A DNA stretch of 64,000 nucleotides. It comes from Roseovarius sp. THAF9. GTDB taxonomy: Bacteria > Pseudomonadota > Alphaproteobacteria > Rhodobacterales > Rhodobacteraceae. Where the stretch lies: assembly GCF_009363715.1 (NCBI RefSeq), contig NZ_CP045404.1, positions 2,882,001 to 2,946,000 of the forward strand. Direction: 5' to 3'. Positions 37,030 to 44,978 of the stretch are shown piece after piece. The position numbers were made by a program, and so were the translations under genes. Below the pieces are notes generated by a model that was given only the letters and a program-made list of their open reading frames with translations, was not told the origin of the DNA and made no database searches. Within the stretch, counting starts at the first letter, position 1. Every line of letters begins with the position of its first letter.

Positions 37030-37035
37030 TTGACA
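37030..37035 (+). promoter_or_regulatory. Possible -35 box of a topA promoter
   Basis: A consensus TTGACA stands about 85 bases before the topA start, in the dprA-topA gap. Seventeen bases further on, ACATGT at 37053-37058 is only a weak -10. Best taken as a candidate. Confidence 0.3.
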
Positions 37036-37118
37036 ATACCCATACACACACCACATGTTGCGCCGCCATGGGGCCGGGCCGAGTCGTCCGCCCCCGTTTT
37101 CAGATCGTAGGAGTGTTC

Positions 37119-39638
37119 ATGCCAGTCGTTGTTGTCGAATCCCCGGCCAAGGCCAAGACGATCAACAAGTACCTGGGCAAGGACTATACCGTGTTGGCCT
37201 CCTACGGGCATGTGCGCGACCTTCCGGCCAAGAACGGCTCGGTCGATCCCGACCAGGATTTCGAGATGACCTGGGAGGTCGGCAATGACAGCAAGAAACA
37301 TATCAAGGCCATCGCTGACGCGCTGAAGGACGACAATTCCCTGATCCTCGCCACTGACCCCGACCGCGAAGGCGAGGCGATCAGTTGGCACCTGGAAGAA
37401 GCGTTGCGCAAGCGCCGCGCCATCAAGAAGGACACCGACGTCAAGCGCGTGGTGTTCAACGCCATCACCAAGACCGCTGTCACCGAGGCGATGCAGAACC
37501 CGCGCGACGTGGACGGCCCGCTGGTCGAGGCCTATCTGGCCCGCCGCGCGCTGGACTACCTCGTGGGCTTCAACCTGTCGCCCGTCCTGTGGCGCAAACT
37601 GCCCGGCGCACGCAGCGCGGGCCGGGTGCAATCGGTCTGCCTGCGCCTGATCGTCGAGCGCGAGATGGAGATCGAGGCGTTCAACCCGCGCGAATACTGG
37701 AGCGTCAAGGCGCTCCTGACCACGCCCCGGGGCCAGGAGTTCGAGGCGCGTCTGGTCAGCCTGGCCGGTGACAAGCTCGACAAGTACGACCTTGAGAACG
37801 CCACGCAGGCCGAAATGGCGCAACAGGCGATCGAGAGCCGCGACCTCAGCGTCACCAGCGTCGAGGCCAAGCCCGGCAGCCGCAACCCCAGCCCGCCCTT
37901 CATGACCTCCACGTTGCAACAAGAGGCCAGCCGCAAGTTCGGCATGGGCGCCCGGCAATGCATGAGCGCGGCCCAGCGCCTTTATGAGGCCGGACACATT
38001 ACATATATGCGGACAGACGGCATCGACATGGCCCCCGAGGCCGTCGAGGCCGCCCGCGATGCGATCGGCGAGCGCTTCGGCAAGGACTACGTGCCGTCCT
38101 CTCCCCGCATCTACAAGAACAAGGCCAAGAACGCTCAGGAAGCGCATGAATGCATCCGGCCCACCGAGATGACGCGCGATGTCGACAGCCTGAAACTGTC
38201 AGAGCCCGACCAGCGCAAGCTCTATGACCTCATCTGGAAGCGCACGCTGGCCTGCCAGATGGAAGGCGCGCGGCTGGAACGTACCACGGTCGAGATCGGC
38301 TCGAAGGACGGGCAGGTCGGCCTGCGCGCCACGGGCCAGGTCGTGCTCTTCGACGGGTTCCTGCGGATCTACGAGGAGGGCCGCGACGATGCGGTCGTGG
38401 ATGACGATGACAAGCGCCTGCCGCAACTGGCCGAGGGCGACAAGACCGACAAGCGCTCGGTCACCCCCGAACAGCATTTCACCCAGCCGCCGCCCCGCTA
38501 TACCGAGGCGACGCTGGTCAAGCAGATGGAAGAGCTGGGCATCGGCCGCCCCTCGACCTATGCCAGCATTGTCACCACGATCCAGGAACGTGAATATGTC
38601 CGCAAGGACAAGAACCGCCTGATCCCCGAGGACAAGGGCCGGATCGTCACGATCTTCCTGCTCAACTTCTTTCGCAAATACGTGGGCTACGAGTTCACCG
38701 CCAACCTCGAGGAAGAACTGGACGTCATTTCGGCCGGCGACGCGGACTATAAAAAGGTGCTGGCCGAGTTCTGGCGCGATTTCCACGCCGCGGTCGAGGA
38801 AGCGTCGGAATTGCGCATCGCCGAAGTGCTCGACAAGCTGGACGAAGCGCTGGCGCCGCAGCTTTACCCCCCGCGCGAGGACGGGTCAGATCCGCGCATC
38901 TGCCCCAAATGCGGCGAGGGGCGGCTGCATCTGAAGACCTCGCGCACGGGCGGCTTCGTGGGCTGCGGCAATTACCCCGAATGCACCTATACCCGCCCCA
39001 TCGCGGGCGAAGGCGCCGAGGGCGACGAGCGTGTGCTGGGCGAGGATCAGGGAGACGAGATCTGGCTGAAGTCGGGCCGCTTCGGGCCCTACGTGCAGCG
39101 GGGCGAGCCCACGCCCGAGAACAAGAAACCGCCCCGCGCGTCGCTGCCCAAGGGTTGGGACAAGGACGAGATGACGCTGGAAAAGGCGCTGACGTTGCTG
39201 AGCCTGCCGCGCATCGTGGGCGAGCATCCCGATGGCGGCGAGGTGAAATCCAATTTCGGGCGGTTCGGACCTTATGTCATGCACCAGGCCGAGGACGAGG
39301 CGAAACCCGTTTACGTGAACCTCAAGGATCCCGCCGATGTCTTCGAGATCGGCATGAACCGCGCGGTCGAACTTTTGGCCGAAAAGCGCGCCAACCCGGG
39401 GCGCGGACGCGGGCGCACCGCCGCCAAGCCGCTCAAGGAACTGGGCGAGCACCCCGAAAGCGGCGGGCCGGTCAATGTCATGGAAGGCCGCTATGGGCCT
39501 TACGTGAAATGGGACAAGGTCAATGCCACCCTGCCCAAGGATGTGGAACCGGCCAACGTCACCATGGATATGGCGGTGGAACTGATCGCCGAGAAGGCCG
39601 CGAAGAAAGGTAAAGGCCGCGCCAAGAAGAAGGCGTGA
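37119..39638 (+). CDS. topA: DNA topoisomerase I
   Basis: 839 residues. It relaxes negative supercoils by cutting one strand. The N-terminal Toprim domain begins VVVVESPAKAKTINKYLG and carries ATDPDREGEAISWH. The catalytic tyrosine is Tyr296 in ITYMRTDG. A single four-cysteine zinc finger (CPKCGEGRL, then GCGNYPECTY) is followed by repeats of the type SGRFGPYVQ, NFGRFGPYV and EGRYGPYVK, and a Lys-rich tail. GGAG precedes the ATG. It converges with the lytic transglycosylase gene, nine bases apart. Confidence 0.97.
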   Translation: MPVVVVESPAKAKTINKYLGKDYTVLASYGHVRDLPAKNGSVDPDQDFEMTWEVGNDSKKHIKAIADALKDDNSLILATDPDREGEAISWHLEEALRKRRAIKKDTDVKRVVFNAITKTAVTEAMQNPRDVDGPLVEAYLARRALDYLVGFNLSPVLWRKLPGARSAGRVQSVCLRLIVEREMEIEAFNPREYWSVKALLTTPRGQEFEARLVSLAGDKLDKYDLENATQAEMAQQAIESRDLSVTSVEAKPGSRNPSPPFMTSTLQQEASRKFGMGARQCMSAAQRLYEAGHITYMRTDGIDMAPEAVEAARDAIGERFGKDYVPSSPRIYKNKAKNAQEAHECIRPTEMTRDVDSLKLSEPDQRKLYDLIWKRTLACQMEGARLERTTVEIGSKDGQVGLRATGQVVLFDGFLRIYEEGRDDAVVDDDDKRLPQLAEGDKTDKRSVTPEQHFTQPPPRYTEATLVKQMEELGIGRPSTYASIVTTIQEREYVRKDKNRLIPEDKGRIVTIFLLNFFRKYVGYEFTANLEEELDVISAGDADYKKVLAEFWRDFHAAVEEASELRIAEVLDKLDEALAPQLYPPREDGSDPRICPKCGEGRLHLKTSRTGGFVGCGNYPECTYTRPIAGEGAEGDERVLGEDQGDEIWLKSGRFGPYVQRGEPTPENKKPPRASLPKGWDKDEMTLEKALTLLSLPRIVGEHPDGGEVKSNFGRFGPYVMHQAEDEAKPVYVNLKDPADVFEIGMNRAVELLAEKRANPGRGRGRTAAKPLKELGEHPESGGPVNVMEGRYGPYVKWDKVNATLPKDVEPANVTMDMAVELIAEKAAKKGKGRAKKKA

Positions 39639-39647
39639 ACCCGGTTC

Positions 39648-40484
39648 TCAGTAAGACGCCAGCGTCAGCGCGCAGGCATCGGTGATCAGTTCGGGCTGCG
39701 TCTTGCACAACCCGCTGGCCACCTTGAAGGCCGCCAGAACCTTGGGCACGTAATCGCGGGTCTCGGCATAGGGCGGCACGCCTTCATGCTTCTTCACCGC
39801 GTTCTCGCCAGCGTTGTAACCCGCCAGCGCCAGCACGGCGTCGCCGCCGAATTCCTTCATCAGCCAGTCTAGGTAGGCCACCCCGCCCTTGATATTCTGC
39901 CCCGCCTGCAGCGAGTCGCTCACGCCGAAACGCTCCGCCGTGGCCGGGATCAGCTGCATCAGCCCCTGCGCGCCGGCGCCGCTGACCGCATCCGTCCGCC
40001 CGCCCGATTCAACAGAGATCACCGCCAGCACCAACGCCGGTGACACCTCGGTCCCGATCGTGGCGCGCAGGATGTCGGCGCCATGAACGCGGGCGATCTC
40101 CTGCATGTGCTGCAACCGTGGCCCCTTGACCGACGCACCGCCCGGCCCATCCCGCAGGTTTTCGAACGCCAGGCGCAGGCGGTCCGGCCCGCTGGTCTTG
40201 TCGTCGGTGGGCACTTTCGTCCAGAACCAGCCATAGGCGGCGGTCACGCTCGGCACCACGGGAATGTCCGCCGCCGCGTCGTCGCCGCTCTTGCTTTTGC
40301 CGGTGGGTTTCAGATGGGCCTGGTCTTCGGGGTCGATCTGCACCGTGATAAGCTTGCCGCCGCCTTTCTTGGGCGGCTTGCCTTTCTTGAAGGTGAATTC
40401 GGGAAACGGCGGCGGATCGCCCGCGTGAACGGGGAATGCACACGCCAGGCACACGCCAAGGGCGAGAAGTCGTTTGAATCGCAT
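39648..40484 (-). CDS. Lytic transglycosylase (SLT domain)
   Basis: 278 residues. Signal peptide MRFKRLLALGVCLACAFPVHA, a Lys/Gly/Pro-rich segment, then an SLT domain from about residue 125. The catalytic glutamate is Glu159 in VISVESGG, with the matching GAGAQGLMQLIPATAERFG, LALAGYNAGENAV and PYAETRDYVPKV blocks. It cuts peptidoglycan to 1,6-anhydro products in the periplasm. It lies beside the Tad locus on the opposite strand, where such an enzyme could open the wall for a pilus; that link is inference. Confidence 0.93.
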   Translation of the reverse strand: MRFKRLLALGVCLACAFPVHAGDPPPFPEFTFKKGKPPKKGGGKLITVQIDPEDQAHLKPTGKSKSGDDAAADIPVVPSVTAAYGWFWTKVPTDDKTSGPDRLRLAFENLRDGPGGASVKGPRLQHMQEIARVHGADILRATIGTEVSPALVLAVISVESGGRTDAVSGAGAQGLMQLIPATAERFGVSDSLQAGQNIKGGVAYLDWLMKEFGGDAVLALAGYNAGENAVKKHEGVPPYAETRDYVPKVLAAFKVASGLCKTQPELITDACALTLASY

Positions 40485-40844
40485 GGTCGGGCCTGCTCTG
40501 CCTCGGTTGGTTTTTCGACAGTATGACACCAATCGCGTCTTTTGCCTACAATTGTAGTGCTTTTGCGAACGCCCAACTTGGCCCTTCGGCAGGGGAACCC
40601 ACTCGAAAAGCGAAAAAACCAATAAATTTATACTTTTTAAATCATTCAAAATCAACACCTTAACTGAATTCTTTGCGGAAACGTTAACACGAACCAAAAA
40701 CGCTCAAATGCCGCCCAATTCTTGCCGGATTCGGACGGCTATATGCTCCTCATACCGCAACGCAGCGGGCCAAAGAGAGAGGCGGCCCACTCACCTGCTA
40801 GCGGTTGTAACCTGAGTAAAACTGATCCTTTGGAGGGACCAACC
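40485..40844 (+). promoter_or_regulatory. AT-rich intergenic region upstream of the flp pilin genes
   Basis: About 360 bases without a gene between the divergent transglycosylase and flp1 starts. The section 40590-40700 is much AT-richer than the rest of the window, with long A and T runs. It must hold the pilin promoter and the transglycosylase promoter. I looked for TTAA-N7-TTAA CtrA sites and found only half-sites. Confidence 0.5.
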
Positions 40845-41036
40845 ATGATCAAATTCATCAAAAATTTCCGCAAGGACGAAGAAGGTGCCGTGACTGTTGA
40901 CTGGGTCGTTCTGACCGCAGCCATCGTGGGCCTGGGCGTTGCAGGCGTTGCCACCGTTTCGAACGGTGTGAACACCCTGGCAAGCAACATCCAAACCGGT
41001 GTTGAAGCGCAAGAAGTTGACGGCGCCGGCGATTGA
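40845..41036 (+). CDS. flp: Flp-type pilin, first copy
   Basis: 63 residues. A short basic leader (MIKFIKNFRKDEEG) ends in Gly14, the expected prepilin peptidase site, followed by a hydrophobic stem AVTVDWVVLTAAIVGLGVAG. Class IVb Flp pilins normally have Glu at +5 and Tyr at +6 of the mature protein; here the residues are Asp and Trp. A GGAGGGA ribosome site lies close upstream. It is the probable main subunit of the Tad pilus. A strong terminator follows. Confidence 0.9.
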   Translation: MIKFIKNFRKDEEGAVTVDWVVLTAAIVGLGVAGVATVSNGVNTLASNIQTGVEAQEVDGAGD

Positions 41037-41056
41037 TCCAAGCGCACGTCTTGAAG

Positions 41057-41091
41057 AGCGCCGCACGTCCATCGGGCGTGCGGCGCTTTTC
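41057..41091 (+). terminator. Strong terminator between the two pilin genes
   Basis: AGCGCCGCACG and CGTGCGGCGCT form a perfect 11-bp stem with a nine-base loop, followed by TTTCTTTT. It lies 20 bases after the flp1 stop and would make flp1 an abundant separate transcript. Confidence 0.9.
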
Positions 41092-41189
41092 TTTTGCCGG
41101 GGGCCGATCACCAATTTTACCCTGATCAGGCCTCACTGGCGCCATAATTCGCAAGCACATTTCATTTGAACAGCTGCACGAGGTTTCAC

Positions 41190-41378
41190 ATGTTTAAGAT
41201 CTTAGAGCGCTTCGCAAAATCGGAAGAAGGCGCGGTCACTGTCGACTGGGTCGTTCTGACGGCCGGAATCGTTGGTATGGCGGTGGGAGCCATTCAGACC
41301 GTGGGCGATGCGAACGAGGCGCTGGGCAACAGTGCGTCTACGGCAATCGCGACCCAGTCTGTCAAAGGCGTCGACTAG
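41190..41378 (+). CDS. flp: Flp-type pilin, second copy
   Basis: 62 residues. The leader MFKILERFAKSEEG and stem AVTVDWVVLTAGIVGMAVGA are nearly the same as in the first copy (EEGAVTVDWVVLTA is identical), but the C-terminal part differs (NEALGNSASTAIATQSVKGV). The peptidase site again follows Gly14, with Asp +5 and Trp +6. The likely origin is duplication and divergence. It could be a minor pilin or an alternative subunit. The start MFKILERF was preferred over a longer frame that adds an unlikely leader. Confidence 0.88.
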   Translation: MFKILERFAKSEEGAVTVDWVVLTAGIVGMAVGAIQTVGDANEALGNSASTAIATQSVKGVD

Positions 41379-41555
41379 ACCCCGACCACGTTCCCCGCCA
41401 CGACTTTGCCGAGAGGCACGGTTCAATCTTTGACATCCACGAACGTCTTCCACAAAGCGCCACGCCGTCACCTTTGTGCAGCCACAATATCACGGCACCT
41501 TTACAGATAAGGCGTCAAAAGCGCCAACAGAGCAGCAGTAACGAAAGGACACGCC

Positions 41556-42428
41556 ATGCGTTTGGTGTTTGGACTTGTACTTATTCTCGGCCTCGGACTG
41601 GCAGGTTTTGCAGTCTATATGGCCAAGAACTACATCCAGGGCTACCAGGCCCAACTCGAACAGGAACGCGCCAAAAGCGCCCCGGCCTTTGAAACGGTCG
41701 ACGTCTATGTCGCAAAGCAGAAACTGGAATACGGCCAGCGCCTGCTGAAGGAGCACGTGTCGATGGTCGCCTATCCCGCCGGGTCATTGCCCGCGGGCAC
41801 CTTTTCCACCGAGGAAGAGCTTTTCCCCGAGGGCGAGGACGAACCCCGCACGATTCTGCGTACGATGGAACCCAAAGAGGCGATTCTGGACGTGAAGGTC
41901 ACCGGACCGGGCGAAGATGCCGGCATCACTTCGCAACTCGCGCGCGGCATGCGCGCCTTTGCGATCGAGGTCGACGTGTCCAGCGGCGTCTCTGGCTTTC
42001 TGCGCCCAGGCGACCGCGTGGATGTCTACTGGACCGGCAGAGACGCTTCCGCCAAGGGAATTGATGGCCGCCGCGGTGGCCGCGAGGTTACCAAGCTGAT
42101 CGAAACCGGTGTACGTCTGATCGCGGTCGACCAGGTGGCCAACGGCGACACGACCGAGGCGATCATCGCCCGCACCGTGACGGTGGCCATCAAGCCGCAG
42201 CAGGTGGCGGCGCTTGCCCAGGCCCAATCCACCGGCAGCCTGTCGCTGTCGCTGGTCGGCGCCGACGACGAAACCGTGGCCGAAGCCATCGAGGTCGACC
42301 AGAACATGCTGCTGGGGATCGAACAGGCCGCGGCCCCCGCGCCGGAGGTCCAGGAAGAGATCTGCACGATCAAGACCCGCCGCGGCGGCGAGGTGATCTC
42401 GACACCGATCCCCTGCACAACGAACTGA
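41556..42428 (+). CDS. cpaB: Flp pilus assembly protein CpaB
   Basis: 290 residues. An N-terminal transmembrane helix (about 2-21) is followed by a SAF-like domain near 45-110 (VDVYVAKQKLEYGQRLLKEH). RcpC/CpaB features include PEEAILDVKVTG-like text (here EPKEAILDVKVTGPG) and RAFAIEVDVSSGVSGFLRPGDRVDVYW. CpaB/RcpC supports the secretin in the periplasm and is needed for pilus assembly. A terminator follows, so it is separable from cpaC. It lies 177 bases after flp2. Confidence 0.93.
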   Translation: MRLVFGLVLILGLGLAGFAVYMAKNYIQGYQAQLEQERAKSAPAFETVDVYVAKQKLEYGQRLLKEHVSMVAYPAGSLPAGTFSTEEELFPEGEDEPRTILRTMEPKEAILDVKVTGPGEDAGITSQLARGMRAFAIEVDVSSGVSGFLRPGDRVDVYWTGRDASAKGIDGRRGGREVTKLIETGVRLIAVDQVANGDTTEAIIARTVTVAIKPQQVAALAQAQSTGSLSLSLVGADDETVAEAIEVDQNMLLGIEQAAAPAPEVQEEICTIKTRRGGEVISTPIPCTTN

Positions 42429-42450
42429 CACACACAACATATTGTGTTCA

Positions 42451-42485
42451 CGAGGCGCCCCTACCACAGGGCGCCTCGTTTCTTT
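42451..42485 (+). terminator. Terminator between cpaB and cpaC
   Basis: CGAGGCGCCC and GGGCGCCTCG make a perfect 10-bp stem with an eight-base loop, then TTTCTTT. It begins 22 bases after the cpaB stop. An additional short ACACAA/TTGTGT repeat lies just before it at about 42432-42447. Confidence 0.88.
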
Positions 42486-42627
42486 CTGGCAACTGTCCCC
42501 AAAAATCCACAATAACAGCGCGTCGAAAGTGGTTGATTCTTGAAAAAATTTTTGAATTGGCCCACAGTCCTCTCAATTCCGGGCGAAAAGACCCGATTAA
42601 TGAGGCGTGATCGGAAAGGCAGGTCAC

Positions 42628-44049
42628 ATGAAAAATTCGAGCGTGTTCAAGGCTGCCCTTGTAGGGCTGGCTGTCATATTCTCCCCTGTTGCCGAAATGG
42701 CAATGGCGGAAAACATCACGGTGATCCGCAAGGGCGCGAACCGTGATCTCAGCATCCCGATGAACCGGGCCGTCGTTATCGAAAGCGACACACCCTTCGC
42801 GGAGCTGAGTATCGCAAACCCCTCTATCGCGGACTTTTCGACATTGTCGGACCGCACCGTATACGTGCTGGGCAAGGCGCCCGGGCGCACCACCCTGACC
42901 CTTCTGGATGCGACGGGCCGGCTGATCACCAACGTGGAGGTGCATGTCAGCCCCGATATTTCGGAGTTCAAGGAACGGCTGCAACAGATCATGCCGAGCG
43001 AAAAGATCGAGGTTCGCTCGGCCAATGACGGCATCGTTTTGTCGGGCACCGTTTCCAGCGCCGGCAAGATGGACCGCGCACTGGAGTTGGCCAATCGCTA
43101 CGCGCCCGAACGGGTGTCGAACCTGCTTTCGGTCTCCGGCAAGCAGCAGGTGATGCTGAAAGTCCGCTTTGCCGAGATGCAGCGCACCGTCTCCAAGGCC
43201 CTTGGCACCTCGTTGTCTCTGGATGCACGGTCGGCGGGCAGCGCCGGCTTCATCGGCGGCTCGGGCACCACCAACACCCAGGGCGGCGTTCTGGGCACAT
43301 TGGCGGGCGCGATCCCGACCGTTCAGAACAATTTCGGCGCGCTTGCCATCGGTTTCGACATCGGCTCCACCGAGGTTGGCATCCTGTTGGAAGCACTGGA
43401 AGAAAAAGGTGCCGTGCGCACTCTGGCGGAACCCAACCTGACCGCCCTTTCCGGCCAGGAGGCAAAGTTCCTCGCAGGCGGCGAATTCCCGATCCCGGTG
43501 GCGCAGGAAAACGGCACCACCACGATCGAGTTCAAGCCCTTCGGCGTCGAGCTCAACTTCACCCCGCGCGTGCTGGACGACGAGGTCATCAACCTGGAAA
43601 TGGCCGCGGCCGTCTCCTCGCTTGACCCCGCAAACGGCATCCAGGCCGACGGTCTGAACGTGGCCGCCTTCCGGCGCCGCGACGCCTCGACCACCGTGGT
43701 GATGCGTGACGGGCAGAGCTTTGCGATTGCCGGCCTGCTGCAGGATGACTTCCGAGACACTGCGGGCCAGATCCCGTGGCTGGGTGATATCCCGATCCTC
43801 GGCGCGCTTTTCCGCAGCGCGGAATACGAACGCGCCCAGACCGAGCTGGTGATCATCGTCACCGCGCACCTCGTGACTCCGACCAGCGGCACGGTTCTTG
43901 CCCTGCCGACCGACCGGGTCAAGCTGCCGACAGAAAAAGACCTGTTCCTGAATGGACGCGTCGCCAAGGACGTGCGCCGGTCAGGCGGTTCGGCCGGCGA
44001 AGTCGCCCGGCAGGATTTCAACGGGTCCTACGGCTACGTGATGGACTGA
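42628..44049 (+). CDS. cpaC: Tad pilus secretin CpaC/RcpA
   Basis: 473 residues. Signal peptide to about residue 28 (AEMAMA), an N-terminal pilus-secretin domain (DLSIPMNRAVVIESDTPFAE), a BON-like segment, then the secretin core from about 170 with VMLKVRFAEMQR, ALEEKGAVRTLAEPNLTALS, the VxN-type gate text and NFTPRVLDDEVINLEMAA. The C-terminus has ELVIIVTAHLVTP. It forms the outer-membrane channel for the Flp pilus. The gene opens a new unit after the cpaB terminator and runs into the OmpA lipoprotein gene after 14 bases. Confidence 0.95.
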   Translation: MKNSSVFKAALVGLAVIFSPVAEMAMAENITVIRKGANRDLSIPMNRAVVIESDTPFAELSIANPSIADFSTLSDRTVYVLGKAPGRTTLTLLDATGRLITNVEVHVSPDISEFKERLQQIMPSEKIEVRSANDGIVLSGTVSSAGKMDRALELANRYAPERVSNLLSVSGKQQVMLKVRFAEMQRTVSKALGTSLSLDARSAGSAGFIGGSGTTNTQGGVLGTLAGAIPTVQNNFGALAIGFDIGSTEVGILLEALEEKGAVRTLAEPNLTALSGQEAKFLAGGEFPIPVAQENGTTTIEFKPFGVELNFTPRVLDDEVINLEMAAAVSSLDPANGIQADGLNVAAFRRRDASTTVVMRDGQSFAIAGLLQDDFRDTAGQIPWLGDIPILGALFRSAEYERAQTELVIIVTAHLVTPTSGTVLALPTDRVKLPTEKDLFLNGRVAKDVRRSGGSAGEVARQDFNGSYGYVMD

Positions 44050-44063
44050 GGAGAGACGAGGCC

Positions 44064-44729
44064 ATGAAATATCATCTTCTGATTACCGCGTCGGTTCTCG
44101 CCCTCGCCGGGTGTTCGCAGCAGGGGCAGGTCTACAAGTCCTACTTCGGCGAAGCGGGCGGCCTCGTGGACGGCGGCAATTTCGGCAACGCCAACATGCA
44201 CAACCAATTGGTGATGCGGGGCGAGAAAGGCTATGTCTACGATCTGGCCAACCGCTTCTCGAACGAGGTTCTGAGCACGGTCAACTTCGCCTTCAACAGC
44301 GCCCAGCTCGATGCCGGCGCCCGTGACACGCTGCGCGAACAGGCCCGCTGGATCAAGCAGTTCCCCGAGGTCCGCTTCCGGGTCTACGGCCACACCGACC
44401 TCGTCGGGTCCGCCGGGTATAACAAGAGCCTCGGACAGCAACGCGCCAACGCGGTCGTCAACTACCTCGTATCCCAGGGCATCAGCCGCAGCCGCCTCGA
44501 GGCCGTCGTGTCCTTCGGCGAGGCACAGCCACTGGTCGTGACGCAGGGCCGCGAACGCCGCAACCGCCGCACGGTGACCGAGGTCACCGGCTTTGTCGCG
44601 TCGCATCCCATCGTCATGGACGGCAAATATGCCGAGGTGGTCTATCGCGAATATGTCGAAAGCGCCGAGTCAAAGTCGACCCTGGTCATGGTCGAAGAAG
44701 GCTCTGACGTCGCCGGCGGCGACGAATGA
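44064..44729 (+). CDS. OmpA-family lipoprotein in the CpaD position
   Basis: 221 residues. Lipobox LAGC with Cys17 (MKYHLLITASVLALAGCSQQ). Residues about 75-180 form an OmpA/MotB-like peptidoglycan-binding domain: VNFAFNSAQLDAGARDTL, VYGHTDLVGSAGYNKSLGQQ, RANAVVNYLVSQGI and GRERRNRRTVTEV. In classical Tad loci the CpaD/RcpB lipoprotein stands between the secretin and TadZ; Rhodobacterales loci have an OmpA protein instead. It probably anchors the secretin complex to the wall. A terminator follows. Confidence 0.88.
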   Translation: MKYHLLITASVLALAGCSQQGQVYKSYFGEAGGLVDGGNFGNANMHNQLVMRGEKGYVYDLANRFSNEVLSTVNFAFNSAQLDAGARDTLREQARWIKQFPEVRFRVYGHTDLVGSAGYNKSLGQQRANAVVNYLVSQGISRSRLEAVVSFGEAQPLVVTQGRERRNRRTVTEVTGFVASHPIVMDGKYAEVVYREYVESAESKSTLVMVEEGSDVAGGDE

Positions 44730-44771
44730 TCTGAATTCTCCCTGTCCGGCCACAGGCCGGGCCACCTGAAG

Positions 44772-44809
44772 AACCCGCCCGAAACAATCTGTTGGGGCGG
44801 GTTTTTTTT
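44772..44809 (+). terminator. Terminator after the OmpA lipoprotein gene
   Basis: AACCCGCCC and GGGCGGGTT form a nine-base-pair stem followed by eight T. It lies about 42 bases after the stop, so a separate promoter for cpaE is expected between 44810 and 44978. Confidence 0.9.
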
Positions 44810-44978
44810 GTCCCGAGATATCGCACAATTACGATCTTTTGGCCCCATTATCGCCCAGATTTTCCAGCAGTTTCTGAGCATGGCAATGGGTCCGTCGCGT
44901 GTATGCGCATGGCCCAACAGCTTTAAAATAACGGTTTCCGACGCATCGACGTCGCAACAAATATGGGGCCGACCAGAG

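Noticed and set aside
40590..40720. CtrA binding sites upstream of the pilin gene
   Set aside because: Only isolated TTAA half-sites were found; no TTAA-N7-TTAA pair could be placed.
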